Origin: Planctomycetota bacterium
Lineage (GTDB): Bacteria; Planctomycetota; Phycisphaerae; Phycisphaerales; SM1A02
Length of the DNA: 64,000 nucleotides
Assembly: GCA_003671025.1 (NCBI GenBank)
Contig: QWPW01000012.1
Coordinates: 17,594 to 81,593 of the forward strand
Direction: 5' to 3'
Both the position numbers and the translations under genes were made by a program. Of the stretch, positions 9,649 to 19,555 are shown one piece after another (position 1 is the stretch's first letter; each line of letters starts with the position of its first letter). The notes beneath the pieces were generated by a model. That model saw only the letters and a list, made by a program, of their open reading frames with translations. It was not told the origin of the DNA and did no database searches.

Positions 9649-10964
9649 GTGACAATCATGCATCTGACATTCAATCACGCACCACGTTTGTGCGCAGCGT
9701 CATGATTGGGTTGGCAATGACGACCGTTGGAACGGCGATGAACGTCGTGCAGTCCACAGCACACGCGGAGTCAGTGATCGATCACGCGCGCATCGCGTCA
9801 ACTCTGGTTATCCAAGATGCGACGCCTTCGACAACAGCGCCACCGATCGCGCCGGCAACCGCGCCGACAACTGCGCCGTTGACAACAGCACCGCTGACGA
9901 CGACGCCTTCAACAAAACCACCACCGACAGATGCACCAACGCCAGCAGCAACAGAGCCGAGCACGGCAGCAAATCCATCGACAGAATCGCGTGGCGCGGA
10001 GAACGCACCTGCCGACGAAGAGATCACACCAAAGCTCGAAGAGGCAGTGCGGCGTGGATTCGAATATCTGCGTCGTCAACAGAAGGGTGATGGGTCATTT
10101 GGCCAAGGTCGGTACGGCGAACACATTGGTGTGACGAGTCTCAGTGCGATCGCGCTGATGGCGGACGGCAATGTGCCTGGCCGCGGCGACTTCGCAGACT
10201 GCGTGCACAAAGCGATGGAGTTTGTTCTCGATCACTCCACTGAAACTGGACTGCTCGTTTCGGACGACACTCATGGTCCGATGTATGGCCACGGGTTTGC
10301 CACGCTGTTTCTCGGCGAGATCTACGGCATGAACGCCGACGATGATCGTGTGCGTGATGCGTTGGTGCGCGCCGTGCAACTCATCGTTGGTTCGCAGAAT
10401 GACGAAGGCGGCTGGCGCTACAACCCAGTGCCCAACGACGCCGACATCTCGGTGACGATTTGCGAAGTGATGGCGCTGCGCAGCGCGCGCAATGCGGGGA
10501 TCAAAGTGCCCAAGTCGACCATTGACGATGCGATTCGCTACGTGCGCCAATGTCAGAACACTGATGGTGGGTTTCGCTACATGAAAGACATGGGCGGCTC
10601 TGCGTGGCCGCGCACTGCTGCGGGCATCGCGAGTTTGTTTTACGCCGGCGTGCACGAAGACCAGTCCATCGAGCGCGGGCTCGATTACCTGGTGAAGAAC
10701 GCATTTCCCAAGCAAGGCGCGCTCGGTGGAACCATGTCGCAGGCTCACTACTACTACGGCCACTACTACGCCGTGCAAGCGATGTATCTCGCGGGCGGTG
10801 AACGCTGGAAAGTTTGGTGGCCCGCGGTGCGTGATGAGATCTTGAACCGGCAAAACGCCGATGGATCATGGTCAGACGGTCAAGCAGGCGACGCGTACGG
10901 AACAGCAATGGCACTGATCGTGCTTCAGATGCCTAAACGGTATCTCCCGATTTTCCAGCGATAA
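9645..10964 (+). CDS. squalene/terpene-cyclase-fold repeat protein
   Basis: 439 residues, GTG start overlapping the upstream stop (GTGA). A signal-like segment and a long Thr/Pro linker (to about residue 120) lead into an alpha/alpha barrel with QW-like repeats: QQKGDGSFGQGRYG, QNDEGGWRYNP, QNTDGGFRYM and QNADGSWSDG. These are the signatures of prenyltransferase/squalene-hopene-cyclase folds. The catalytic DxDD motif of true hopene cyclases is not evident; the nearest match is DADIS. With only one barrel domain and a secreted leader it is unlikely to cyclise squalene and more likely uses the fold for binding or an unknown extracytoplasmic task. Its fixed place in the operon suggests it works with the VWA proteins. 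Confidence 0.8.
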   Translation: MSDNHASDIQSRTTFVRSVMIGLAMTTVGTAMNVVQSTAHAESVIDHARIASTLVIQDATPSTTAPPIAPATAPTTAPLTTAPLTTTPSTKPPPTDAPTPAATEPSTAANPSTESRGAENAPADEEITPKLEEAVRRGFEYLRRQQKGDGSFGQGRYGEHIGVTSLSAIALMADGNVPGRGDFADCVHKAMEFVLDHSTETGLLVSDDTHGPMYGHGFATLFLGEIYGMNADDDRVRDALVRAVQLIVGSQNDEGGWRYNPVPNDADISVTICEVMALRSARNAGIKVPKSTIDDAIRYVRQCQNTDGGFRYMKDMGGSAWPRTAAGIASLFYAGVHEDQSIERGLDYLVKNAFPKQGALGGTMSQAHYYYGHYYAVQAMYLAGGERWKVWWPAVRDEILNRQNADGSWSDGQAGDAYGTAMALIVLQMPKRYLPIFQR

Positions 10965-10966
10965 CG

Positions 10967-12697
10967 GTGTTACGAATGGATCGACGACTGCTCTCTTCTT
11001 GTGTGCATTTCAAGCGTTGTGCGCCGTTACGTGATGAACACGCGTCATCGTTGCGATGGATCGCAGTGGTGTCGAGCGCGAGTGTGATGACTGCGTCGAT
11101 CTTGTGCACTCCAACTTCGTATGCCCGTGATGGTGTGATTGATGGCGTCTCAACCGTCGCGTTGACCTCATTGCCAACCGCATCGCCGACGATTCTGCTG
11201 TCGAGTCCGCAGTTGATGCCTGATGTCGCGAAGGCACTTGCTTCCGATGCACCGCGCAGCTTCGTGAAACTGCTGTGCGCCGACGGCACTTGGCGCGCGG
11301 GCGAAGTGCGCGCACTCAACGAACGTGAGTGGACGATCATGGAGCGATCCAACGCCGCGGACCCTGCGACTGGATTGCTCGCGGTGATTCCCCGCGCAGC
11401 GGTCATCGCCGGTGTCGTGCAACGTTGGGCGATGGAACCAGTGCCCGCGACTTGTTACGACCGCGACGGACAAATCAACAGCATCTCGACACCGCTTTCC
11501 GCAGGCTTGTTGGAACTCGACGATGGGCAACGGCTGCCTGGCCTCTATCAATCGACGTCGCTCGGCGCCGCATGGGAGCATCGCTGGATTGGAACGATCG
11601 CACTCGACCCTATGCGCATCGCGTGCATCTCGATGCTCGCGGCGCGTGAGGTCGCACGTCGCGCGGACACCGATGTCGTGCTGCTGCTCAATGGTGATGT
11701 GGTCACCGGTTTCGTGGAGTCACTCGGGAGCGACGTTGTGCTTTCTGTGTTGAATGGCGTTGGGACGACGCCTAATGCAGCGCCGACATCAACGCCAGCA
11801 AGCTCGAGCGATCAAGCCACTGAGGCCGGAAGCGATGCCAACAAGAACACGAATAGTGAGAACGCAAACGACGTGGCCAAGCGCGACTCCGTTGCTGAAG
11901 CGGACACCACTTCGCTGGCCACGCCTCCGGTGACTGTCGATGCGGTGCGAAGAATTCCTGTCGATCGCGTTGGCGCTGTCGCGTTCACGCAGATCGATGT
12001 TGCTCCCTCGTCAGGCGCGCTGGTGTGGACGATGGATGGATCTCTCGTGCGTGGTCGCGGTCTTGGATTTTCGACAGAGGCTGGTTGGTCGTTCGAGCTC
12101 GTTGATCCACTTCTGCTCAAAGCGCGTCCCAACTCCACAGCTGACAACCTCGCTGCCGATCCGGTTGGGTTTGTCGTTGATGCAACGCGTTGGCTTCCGC
12201 TTGTCTCATGCGTGGCGCCAGTGCTGCGCATTCCTGATGGCGCGTTCCAATATGGAGTTGATCGTGCCGTGCGCATCGGGTCGCGTGCCGAAAGCGCGCT
12301 TGGCCTTGCAACGATCGAGCTCACTGGAAGCGCCGAGGCATCGTTTGCGATTCCAGCGTCGATGCGTGCGTCAGGCGCGCAGACAGTATTTTCCGCAACC
12401 GTCGTGCTTGCCGAGCCCGCCCCCGCTGATGTGCGTGTCGAGATCACCGTGTCGCTGCAGATGCATGGAACAGGCGCACCGACGTCGACCATGTCATCAA
12501 TCACAACCCAAACCATTCTGCTCGACGCCACGCATCGACGCGCATCAATTGTGTTGTCGGGCAACGCTGCCGACGCATCGGCACTCGTCGTGCGTGTGAG
12601 TGATGGCGGTAATGGTTCCGTCGGTGATCGCGTGTTGGTCGAGCGCGCAGTGTTGCTCGCGGCGCCCGGCGCGTCGTCGTACGACTCGAATCGATAG
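10967..12697 (+). CDS. unknown secreted protein at the end of the BatA operon
   Basis: 576 residues. Start is GTG 10967 or ATG 10976, only a few bases after the cyclase-like gene. A hydrophobic stretch near residues 25-45 may be a signal or anchor. Two beta-rich halves (about 70-260 and 325-570) flank a Ser/Thr/Asn/Ala-rich linker at about 265-315. The second half (GVDRAVRIGSRAESALGLAT onward) resembles the NPCBM-type jelly-roll modules that planctomycetes attach to secreted proteins, but this is a weak match by eye. The 3' 885 bases are also open on the other strand as part of the comEC frame; the domain-like character and normal codon use favour this gene as the real one there. Confidence 0.7.
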   Translation: MLRMDRRLLSSCVHFKRCAPLRDEHASSLRWIAVVSSASVMTASILCTPTSYARDGVIDGVSTVALTSLPTASPTILLSSPQLMPDVAKALASDAPRSFVKLLCADGTWRAGEVRALNEREWTIMERSNAADPATGLLAVIPRAAVIAGVVQRWAMEPVPATCYDRDGQINSISTPLSAGLLELDDGQRLPGLYQSTSLGAAWEHRWIGTIALDPMRIACISMLAAREVARRADTDVVLLLNGDVVTGFVESLGSDVVLSVLNGVGTTPNAAPTSTPASSSDQATEAGSDANKNTNSENANDVAKRDSVAEADTTSLATPPVTVDAVRRIPVDRVGAVAFTQIDVAPSSGALVWTMDGSLVRGRGLGFSTEAGWSFELVDPLLLKARPNSTADNLAADPVGFVVDATRWLPLVSCVAPVLRIPDGAFQYGVDRAVRIGSRAESALGLATIELTGSAEASFAIPASMRASGAQTVFSATVVLAEPAPADVRVEITVSLQMHGTGAPTSTMSSITTQTILLDATHRRASIVLSGNAADASALVVRVSDGGNGSVGDRVLVERAVLLAAPGASSYDSNR

Positions 12698-15600
12698 CCA
12701 GGCGACGATCGATTCGATGGAACGCTGCGTTTGTGATGTTCCTTCGTTGATTGATGGGGTTCTCGATCGGACTCTCGATCGGACTCGTGATCCCACTCAT
12801 AAACCTCCGCTGCGTCATGGACGCGCGAAGGATCTGTGCGCGTCATCGCTGAAGCAATGCGAGCTCCTGCCATACGCCAATGTTCGAGTGCAGCTGGATC
12901 GAACTGTTCACAGCGAATGCAACCGTCATCGATCACGCGAACGCGCACTGAGCCATCGCGAGAGGTGACGAAGCGCAACGTGTCACGATCGATGTGTGGT
13001 GCGAACGAATCAGCGGCAAATCTCCGTGCGGCAGTCGATTGCAAGATCACACTGGGCGACGCGGCGGCGATCAAGTCAACGACCGCGGGACGCCAACTTC
13101 CGTGATGGGGAAGTTCGAAGATGTCACAGTCGAGATCGACCACTCCAGCTTTGGCTTGTGCACTCAAGCGCGCGGCTGGCTCGGTCTCGATGTCACCACA
13201 GAAGAGGATGCGCGCGCGAGGTTGGATGAGGTCACAATCAATCTCACGCTCGACCGTTCGTGTCTCGTCACTCGCCATCTGACCCTGAACACGCGGCACT
13301 CCCATGACATCGACGCGGATGACCAGCGAGAGATCGTTCTCACGCTTCGAGCGAAATCCTGGCGGCGGCCACAACACATTCCAGCGCGCGCCGGCGACAT
13401 CAAGCGTGTCGCCCGCTGCGACCGTGATGATTTCAGTACCGCAGTTTCGCGCGCCCGCGAGTAACTCGGCAACTGCGGGCATCGTGGCGGCGGCGGCGAG
13501 GAACGAGTCATGCACGACAATGCGGCGCACGCGCGTTTGCCGCACCACATCGAGAAGCGCGCTGTAGTGATCAAGATTGGGATGCGATATGAAGACGGTG
13601 TCGATGCTGCCGCCGCGCGATTCGATGGCGGGAATCAAACCGCGCGCGGCGATACTTCCGTGCGTGCTTGAACCACAGTCATAGAGCGCGGTACTCGACG
13701 CGCCATCAACGAGGTACACCGATCCGTCGCCGATGGCGAGCATGGTGATCACGAATTCGTTGGGTGATGCGTGAGTGACAGCGCTCGTTCGTGTTAATCC
13801 AATCGACGAAAGCGGCAGCGCGATGAACGCAAGCCACGCAGTGCTGCGCGACACTCGTCGCGGCAATGTGAACGCGCACACCAACAACAGCACCATGACT
13901 AGCGCGACGATGGCACTGATCGCACCAACGTTGAGCGCGCCTCCAACTCCAAGGCCAAGGTCAAACAGAGAACACTCAACCAGTTGAATCTGCATCCACG
14001 CAGGAAGCCACACAATCGGTCCGAGCCACGACAGGATTGGAGAGATGGCGTCGGGACACACACTGCCAAGAATCGCTTTGGGATACGCGATGAGCAGAGT
14101 CGCGGTGGCCAGCGGCGTGCATAGAAATGTCAGCAGTGTTCCCATCGGATGCAGCGTGCCGAAGTGCGCGAGCACGATGGGAGTGCTCGCGAGAAACGCC
14201 GCGAGGCCCGCCGCGATTGCGCGCGAGGAGAACTCGCCCATCAGCCCAATCCACGGTGAACGTCCTCGTCGATATTCGTCGCGTGCAAACATGATGAGCC
14301 AGCGTTCACGCAACAGTGGTGCGAGATGACGCAGCGCGAGCACGCAGCCAAAGCTCAGTTGAAAGCCCGCATTGGTCGCGATGCAAGGATCGTGCACCAA
14401 CATGATGATGGCGGCGATGGCGATCACGCCGTCACCATTCCACTCTCGCGATCGAATGGCGGCGCATGCACCAACGATCGCCATCAGTGCAGCACGCATC
14501 GCGCTCGCGGCGGGCGCCATCACGATGAGTGCCGCAAGCGCGACCAGTGCGACAGGAATCGCGCGATGTCGATCATGACGCAAGATCAGACTCGATGTTG
14601 CAGCAACGATCCATCCCAGCACCGCGAGGTTGAAGCCGCTGATCGCGAGAATGTGCGAGATCCCTACCGCTCGAAATGCATTCTCGACTGCTCGATATCC
14701 GTCCTCTGAGTCACCGAGCACGAGCGCGACCAACATCGATGGCACGGCGTTGCGATCATCTTCGGGCACGCCACACAAGAGTCCACGACGCAGATTCGCG
14801 CGAGTGGTTGCGCGCGATCGCTCGAGCGCATCAGCGAACGGCGTGCTCGAGCGATGCTCCTCCATCACCGCGCCCAACGCTGGCGATTCGAGGGCGATCG
14901 ATCCGACCACGCCAAAGCGCAGCGCTGCATCACGGTTCTGTGCGCGCGTTGGAATCGATTCGTCACGTTCTCCGCGCAATACTCCAACGAGTCGTACACG
15001 TTCAGTCACGCGCCATTGCGGAGCTTCTCCCATTACTGAGATCGAGAGCATGGCGCGCCCATCACCGTCGAGTCGTTGGCGCGCGCCATCGTCATCGATC
15101 AAGACGATGTCGCGCAGCAAGCCTTGAAAGCGCGGCGGCTTATCGAAGTGCCGCGCAAGGATGTCGCTGCCAAACGAGCGCCGCGTGAACTCCGACGCAA
15201 TCGTCCCCTCCATCATGACCAAGACGCCTTCTGGTGCGACATCAAGCACGGGAAGTCGGTTGCGTTGAAGCGTCTGATTGAATCGCAGACCTCCACCGAG
15301 CCCAGTCATCGCAACGAGAAGCAACGCACACGCGACGATGCACGTGGTTGAGCGGCGTGACTCTCCTCCACGCTCTCGAGAATGTTTCCATCCGATAGCG
15401 AGCAACGCCAGTGCCGAGAGCGCAAGCATGAGCGTTGCGTAAAGGAGCGGCGTGGTCAGCTCGCGCGCTCCTGCGGCATCGGCAACACAACCGAATCGCG
15501 TGGCATCCGCGAGGGCGCATCCCAACCACAACGCCACCGCGCATAAACAGGTCACGAACGGAACCAATGGACGCAACGGCGCAAATTCGGCGTCGAATGG

Positions 15601-15960
15601 CGCGCGCGGAGTCGTCACAACACGCGGACCACCTTCATCACCGTCATCACTGTCGTTCGCCGTGTCATCGTTCACATCGGCAGACGGCACATTGATTGAG
15701 CCACCAAGCACTTGGTCGGTTTGTTCATCAGCCCGCTCATCATCTTGTTCACCGCTCTGATCTCGGCGCCGATCATCACTCACGTCACAACGCCGCGCGT
15801 TGTTGGTGTTTAAGCACACCGAGCACGCGCATGACGGCGATCTAAGACGCGTCTGCGAGTCACCTCGCCCTTCTGTCGAAGACTTCAGGTCTGAAGCAGA
15901 TTCACTGCATGGAACAACCACAGCCAACTGGTGGCGTGTCTCTTCTCTTCCCAATGGCAT
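11812..15960 (-). CDS. comEC: ComEC/Rec2 family DNA-uptake channel protein, with overlong 3' frame
   Basis: 1,382 codons. After a hydrophilic N-terminus of about 130 residues come the DUF4131-type membrane/OB region, the Competence domain with its many helices (AVGISHILAISGFNLAVLGW is the family signature), and a metallo-beta-lactamase domain from about residue 715. The MBL motif reads HPNLDH, so the second His of HxHxDH is Asn, and a later FELPHHGS matches the family. The recognisable domain ends near 12,945; the remaining 370 or so codons have no stop and lie antisense to the convergent neighbour for 885 bases. Start is unsure: AAGGAG abuts the ATG at 15960 but is well placed for the TTG two codons later; GTG near 15783 is another option. 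ComEC imports single-stranded DNA across the inner membrane. Confidence 0.85.
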   Translation of the reverse strand: MPLGREETRHQLAVVVPCSESASDLKSSTEGRGDSQTRLRSPSCACSVCLNTNNARRCDVSDDRRRDQSGEQDDERADEQTDQVLGGSINVPSADVNDDTANDSDDGDEGGPRVVTTPRAPFDAEFAPLRPLVPFVTCLCAVALWLGCALADATRFGCVADAAGARELTTPLLYATLMLALSALALLAIGWKHSRERGGESRRSTTCIVACALLLVAMTGLGGGLRFNQTLQRNRLPVLDVAPEGVLVMMEGTIASEFTRRSFGSDILARHFDKPPRFQGLLRDIVLIDDDGARQRLDGDGRAMLSISVMGEAPQWRVTERVRLVGVLRGERDESIPTRAQNRDAALRFGVVGSIALESPALGAVMEEHRSSTPFADALERSRATTRANLRRGLLCGVPEDDRNAVPSMLVALVLGDSEDGYRAVENAFRAVGISHILAISGFNLAVLGWIVAATSSLILRHDRHRAIPVALVALAALIVMAPAASAMRAALMAIVGACAAIRSREWNGDGVIAIAAIIMLVHDPCIATNAGFQLSFGCVLALRHLAPLLRERWLIMFARDEYRRGRSPWIGLMGEFSSRAIAAGLAAFLASTPIVLAHFGTLHPMGTLLTFLCTPLATATLLIAYPKAILGSVCPDAISPILSWLGPIVWLPAWMQIQLVECSLFDLGLGVGGALNVGAISAIVALVMVLLLVCAFTLPRRVSRSTAWLAFIALPLSSIGLTRTSAVTHASPNEFVITMLAIGDGSVYLVDGASSTALYDCGSSTHGSIAARGLIPAIESRGGSIDTVFISHPNLDHYSALLDVVRQTRVRRIVVHDSFLAAAATMPAVAELLAGARNCGTEIITVAAGDTLDVAGARWNVLWPPPGFRSKRENDLSLVIRVDVMGVPRVQGQMASDETRTVEREIDCDLIQPRARILFCGDIETEPAARLSAQAKAGVVDLDCDIFELPHHGSWRPAVVDLIAAASPSVILQSTAARRFAADSFAPHIDRDTLRFVTSRDGSVRVRVIDDGCIRCEQFDPAALEHWRMAGARIASAMTRTDPSRVHDAAEVYEWDHESDRESDREPHQSTKEHHKRSVPSNRSSPGYRFESYDDAPGAASNTARSTNTRSPTEPLPPSLTRTTSADASAALPDNTIDARRCVASSRMVWVVIDDMVDVGAPVPCICSDTVISTRTSAGAGSASTTVAENTVCAPDARIDAGIANDASALPVSSIVARPSALSARDPMRTARSTPYWNAPSGMRSTGATHETSGSQRVASTTNPTGSAARLSAVELGRALSRSGSTSSNDQPASVENPRPRPRTRDPSIVHTSAPDEGATSICVNATAPTRSTGILRTASTVTGGVASEVVSASATESRLATSFAFSLFVFLLASLPASVA

Positions 15961-16185
15961 CTCCTTGTTTTCCCGCGTCTTCCCACGTCTTCGCGAGCTC
16001 TGTGCGCAACTTTACCGACGAAAAAACGCGACTCTGCTTTTCACCACACTTTTACTTGACGGATTTTTTTCATCTACTCATCAATGTGCGGCGACTCGAC
16101 GCGCGATCACACACGCGTGAGCGAACGGTTGACGTCGCACCACGGTGAACATCGCATCGCATGACATCGCAGAGACACGTCGTCA

Positions 16186-17253
16186 TCACGCCGATGCATG
16201 CGACGCCACGCGCAACGCTTCGAGCGTCGCGAGCCCGTGGCCGAAATCGATCGCCTCCGCAGCAGCGCCGATGCCATCTTCAATCGAGCCGACTTGTCCC
16301 GCGACATAGAGCGCAGCGGCTGCGTTCACCAACACAATGGCGCGGCGCGCTCCACGCTCTTCGCCGGCGAGCACATCGGTGAAAATCTTCGCGGCCTCAT
16401 CGAGCGAGCTCGGCGCGAGGTCAGCAGCGTCGGCACGCTCGAGACCAAGCGCACGTGGATCGATGACCCATTCACGCACGCGTCCATCGCGCACTTCGGC
16501 GACACGCGTGCACGCGCCGATGGAAATCTCATCGAGTCCATCATCCGAATGCAGCACGAGTGCGTGCGTCGAACCCAATCGCACCAACGCGTCGGCAACC
16601 GGACGAACGAAGTGTCCCGCATACACACCCATCACTTGACGACCAGCGCCCGCGGGATTGGTGAGCGGACCAAGGAGATTGAACAGCGTGGGCACACCAA
16701 GCGCTTTGCGCACGGGCATTACGTGAAGCGCGGCAGGATGATGATGAATCGCAAAGCAGAAACACAATCGTGTTTCATCAAGGCAACGCGCTTGCACGGT
16801 TGGACTCGCGTTGACATTGACGCCGAGTTTTTCCATGACCTCAGCGGAGCCGCGTCCGGTGCGCGAACGGTTTCCGTGCTTGGCAACTTTCGCGCCCGCG
16901 CTGGCCGCGACTACTGCCGCGAGTGTGGAGACGTTGAATGTTTTCGGCGCGCCACCAGTGCCGGCGGTGTCGACGATTTCACTCGGCGCGGTGCGGCACG
17001 GCACGCGTTCGACGCGCGCACGCATCATTGATGCTGCGCCGACAATCTCATCGACCGTGGGCATGCGTGTGGCGAGAAGTGCGAGAAACGCGCCGATTTC
17101 CGCGTCATGCGATTGTCCCGAGGCGATCTCTTCGAACGCCGCACGCGCTTGTGCTTCCGTGAGTGTCGCGCCCTTGAGCAAGATGCGCAGATACGGCGTG
17201 AGTTCACCGGGACGATCGGACTTGGCAAACTCGGCAGGTGCATCGTGCGACAT
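16186..17253 (-). CDS. trpD: anthranilate phosphoribosyltransferase
   Basis: 355 residues, full length for the family. It transfers phosphoribose from PRPP to anthranilate, the second step of tryptophan synthesis. The N-terminal helical domain is followed by the PRPP-binding loop DTAGTGGAPKTFNVST, the KHGNRSRTGRGSAEVMEKLG segment, and the anthranilate-side region with NLLGPLTNPAG. All expected motifs are present, so it should be active. It stands alone, with no other trp gene nearby, and lies upstream of comEC on the same strand, 225 bases apart. It is divergent from lgt, with a shared 205-base promoter region. Confidence 0.95.
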   Translation of the reverse strand: MSHDAPAEFAKSDRPGELTPYLRILLKGATLTEAQARAAFEEIASGQSHDAEIGAFLALLATRMPTVDEIVGAASMMRARVERVPCRTAPSEIVDTAGTGGAPKTFNVSTLAAVVAASAGAKVAKHGNRSRTGRGSAEVMEKLGVNVNASPTVQARCLDETRLCFCFAIHHHPAALHVMPVRKALGVPTLFNLLGPLTNPAGAGRQVMGVYAGHFVRPVADALVRLGSTHALVLHSDDGLDEISIGACTRVAEVRDGRVREWVIDPRALGLERADAADLAPSSLDEAAKIFTDVLAGEERGARRAIVLVNAAAALYVAGQVGSIEDGIGAAAEAIDFGHGLATLEALRVASHASA

Positions 17254-17458
17254 AGAGCGAAGCGTAACGCACGAGGCGATTGCGTTCCTGCCGCGGATTC
17301 ATGTGCAAGGCGAACAAGAGTGATGGCGTCGAAGTTGATGCGTGATGATCGACGCGACTGCGCGCGTGGCTAGCCACGAAGCACGCACACGCGTCTCCCC
17401 ATGCAGCGCAGGTTCCTCGCCAATCACGGTGATTCATCTCGAGAGGTAGGATGCGTTG

Positions 17459-18535
17459 ATGCCATCGGTCATCGCATCCGCCGTCACATCGAACATCGAA
17501 TCTGCGATCGTCGCGCCCATCATTCTTGGTGACGCGTTGCTGCACACACTCGATCCGTTCATCTTTGAATTCTCGCCAGGCGTCGGACCGCGTTGGTATG
17601 GAACTGCGTATCTCAGCGGGTTTTTGCTGGGTTGGATCATCTTGCGTTGGCTTGCGACGAGCGGGCGCTTGCCCATGTCGGCGCGCCAAGTTGGCGACCT
17701 CGTCACTGGTGCGGTGGTGGGAGTCATCGTCGGTGGACGACTCGGCCACTGCATCTTCTACGAACCACATCTGCTGGTGCAATTCGCGAGCACGTTTCCA
17801 TTTTGGGGCGTACTCGAGTTGCACAAAGGCGGCATGGCCAGTCACGGCGGAGTCATCGGCGTCACCATCGCGGTGCTGATGTTTGCGCGTCGCGAGAAGA
17901 TTGCGTTTCTCACACTCGCCGATGGAATTGCGTTCGTCGTGCCATGGGGACTGATGTTTGGACGACTCGCGAATTGGGTGAACGGCGAACTTTGGGGTCG
18001 CATGCTTCCCGCAGAAATGCAAGCGAATTCGCCATGGTGGAGCGTGAAGTATCCGCGTGAGTTGGAGTTGTTCACGACGTTGCCCGCATCGTTCGAACCA
18101 CTGCGCGAGCTCGCGCCCGGCACTGAGCGTGGCAGCGATTACGCCTTCATCGAATGGACCATTGCGACTGCGTACGACCACGCGCATGCGAGTCACGATG
18201 AAGTGGTGCGCGTGATCACTCCGGTGTTGACCGCGTATTACCCGAGTCAGTTTTTCCAAGCGATTGCGGAGGGACCCGCGTTGCTCTTGCTCATGTCGTT
18301 GGTGTGGTTGAAGCCGCGCCGCGCAGGCGTGATCGGCGCGGTGTTTCTCGCGGGATACGGCGCGCTGCGATTTGCGACCGAGCAGTTTCGCGAGCCAGAC
18401 AATGGTGTCGCGATGGTTGGTTCACTCACGTTGCCGATGTTGTTGTCGATCTCGATGATCGTTGCCGGCGCAGGGTTTTTCGCGATGAGTCGAAGGTCGC
18501 CACTCATCGGTGGATTGCTGCGCAAGACGGAGTGA
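17459..18535 (+). CDS. lgt: prolipoprotein diacylglyceryl transferase
   Basis: 358 residues. It attaches diacylglycerol to the lipobox cysteine of prolipoproteins in the inner membrane. Seven hydrophobic segments, the HGG-type motif (GMASHGGVIG), the GGRLGHCIFYEP region and the Lgt signature FGRLANWVNGELWGR are all visible, as is the C-terminal YPSQFFQA. There is an inserted charged loop (about residues 190-260, with LPASFEPLRELAPGTERGSD) that makes it longer than the usual 260-300 residues. ATG 17459 is preferred over the TTG immediately before it because AGGTAGG lies 8 bases upstream. Confidence 0.95.
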   Translation: MPSVIASAVTSNIESAIVAPIILGDALLHTLDPFIFEFSPGVGPRWYGTAYLSGFLLGWIILRWLATSGRLPMSARQVGDLVTGAVVGVIVGGRLGHCIFYEPHLLVQFASTFPFWGVLELHKGGMASHGGVIGVTIAVLMFARREKIAFLTLADGIAFVVPWGLMFGRLANWVNGELWGRMLPAEMQANSPWWSVKYPRELELFTTLPASFEPLRELAPGTERGSDYAFIEWTIATAYDHAHASHDEVVRVITPVLTAYYPSQFFQAIAEGPALLLLMSLVWLKPRRAGVIGAVFLAGYGALRFATEQFREPDNGVAMVGSLTLPMLLSISMIVAGAGFFAMSRRSPLIGGLLRKTE

Positions 18536-18671
18536 GCGTGACGCGCGATGAGCTGAGTGATGCGACTCAGCGCGCATTGACGGCACGACCATCGATCACT
18601 CGATCGGTCATTCACCCGACGATTCAATGCACAATTTCGCGCCGTCGTTCGACCCGTTGTAATCTTCACGC

Positions 18672-19310
18672 GTGTCGAACGCGATCACGCAACCTCCGAT
18701 CAATTGCCCCGCGTGCGGATACAACCGCAAAGGCATCGCGATGAAATCGTGTTGCCCCGAGTGTTCCGCCGAGGGATTCGATGGCGTGCTCGTGCTCGCG
18801 GGAACACACGCGTTGCCTGGCTGCGCGGTCTTTGTGGTGGCCGCACTTGTTCTGTGCTCACTCGGCCTTTCGATTCCGCTGATCATGAGAATGCTCGATA
18901 CGACGCCGAAGGTGGCTGGCTTGAGTCCTGAGTTGGTTTGGATCGACATCTTTTATTCCGCGTGTCCATTCGTAAGCATGATCTTCATGCTGTTCACCAC
19001 GCGTCATCTCACAGGGCTGCAGCGCTTGTGGGGAAACCGTCGCGCGTCGGTGGTGTGGAGTGTTCACATAGGCGGCATCGAGCTGCGCGATGGCGCGTCG
19101 CGTCATTGGGTCGCACGCGAAGTCATCAAAGGCATTGGATGCAGGGACGTGATGTTCGCGAATGCATCCATCCTCGAACTTGAATGGATGCCGACGTTCA
19201 TTGGCGGATCATCGGTAGCCAAGCGTTCGATCTGCATCCGTGGCGGCAGGGAAAGTCGTCGTGAACAGTGGCGAGCAGCGCGACGTGTCTTGGGATTGCT
19301 GCCGAGCTAG
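18672..19310 (+). CDS. zinc-ribbon membrane protein of unknown function
   Basis: 212 residues, GTG start. A zinc ribbon of the form CPACGY(13)CCPEC occupies residues 12-35, then two hydrophobic helices at about 48-75 and 88-112 separated by a short loop. The C-terminal 100 residues are soluble and beta-rich (VHIGGIELRDGASRHWVARE), like a PH-type bacterial domain (bPH). This layout is common among planctomycete hypotheticals. It lies 136 bases after lgt and could be co-transcribed with it. The next 990 bases downstream contain no gene. No enzyme motif was found. Confidence 0.7.
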   Translation: MSNAITQPPINCPACGYNRKGIAMKSCCPECSAEGFDGVLVLAGTHALPGCAVFVVAALVLCSLGLSIPLIMRMLDTTPKVAGLSPELVWIDIFYSACPFVSMIFMLFTTRHLTGLQRLWGNRRASVVWSVHIGGIELRDGASRHWVAREVIKGIGCRDVMFANASILELEWMPTFIGGSSVAKRSICIRGGRESRREQWRAARRVLGLLPS

Positions 19311-19520
19311 CGCGAGTCAAACGGGCACGTGTTCTCGCGAGGATCTCCACGAACGCCGCGCAAAAAAATTCCGAGCAGAATTACTGTGGTGAATTGGAGA
19401 GGCGCTCGTTTCGTGGATTAGATTTCCCTGCGAGGCGAAGGCGCCACTTGATCAGCAACACATCAATGAGGGAGATCACTCGATGACTGGAAACAGCACG
19501 TTGCTGGTCAGAAGGGATGG

Positions 19521-19555
19521 GCATGTCACATGCATGTCACGTGCATGTGACGTGC
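19521..19555. repeat. strong inverted repeat (hairpin)
   Basis: Arms GTCACATGCA (19525-19534) and TGCATGTGAC (19542-19551) pair perfectly around a 7-base loop; the pairing extends by GCA/TGC at the outside across one T-G wobble. It stands about 50 bases before the tandem duplication and shares its CATG/GTCAC vocabulary. No T-run follows on either strand, so it is not an obvious rho-independent terminator. Confidence 0.7.

Noticed and set aside
12760..12795. Short repeats ctcgatcggact after the operon
   Set aside because: They encode the repeated ESDR in the comEC tail and are only three loose units; too weak to list as a separate element.
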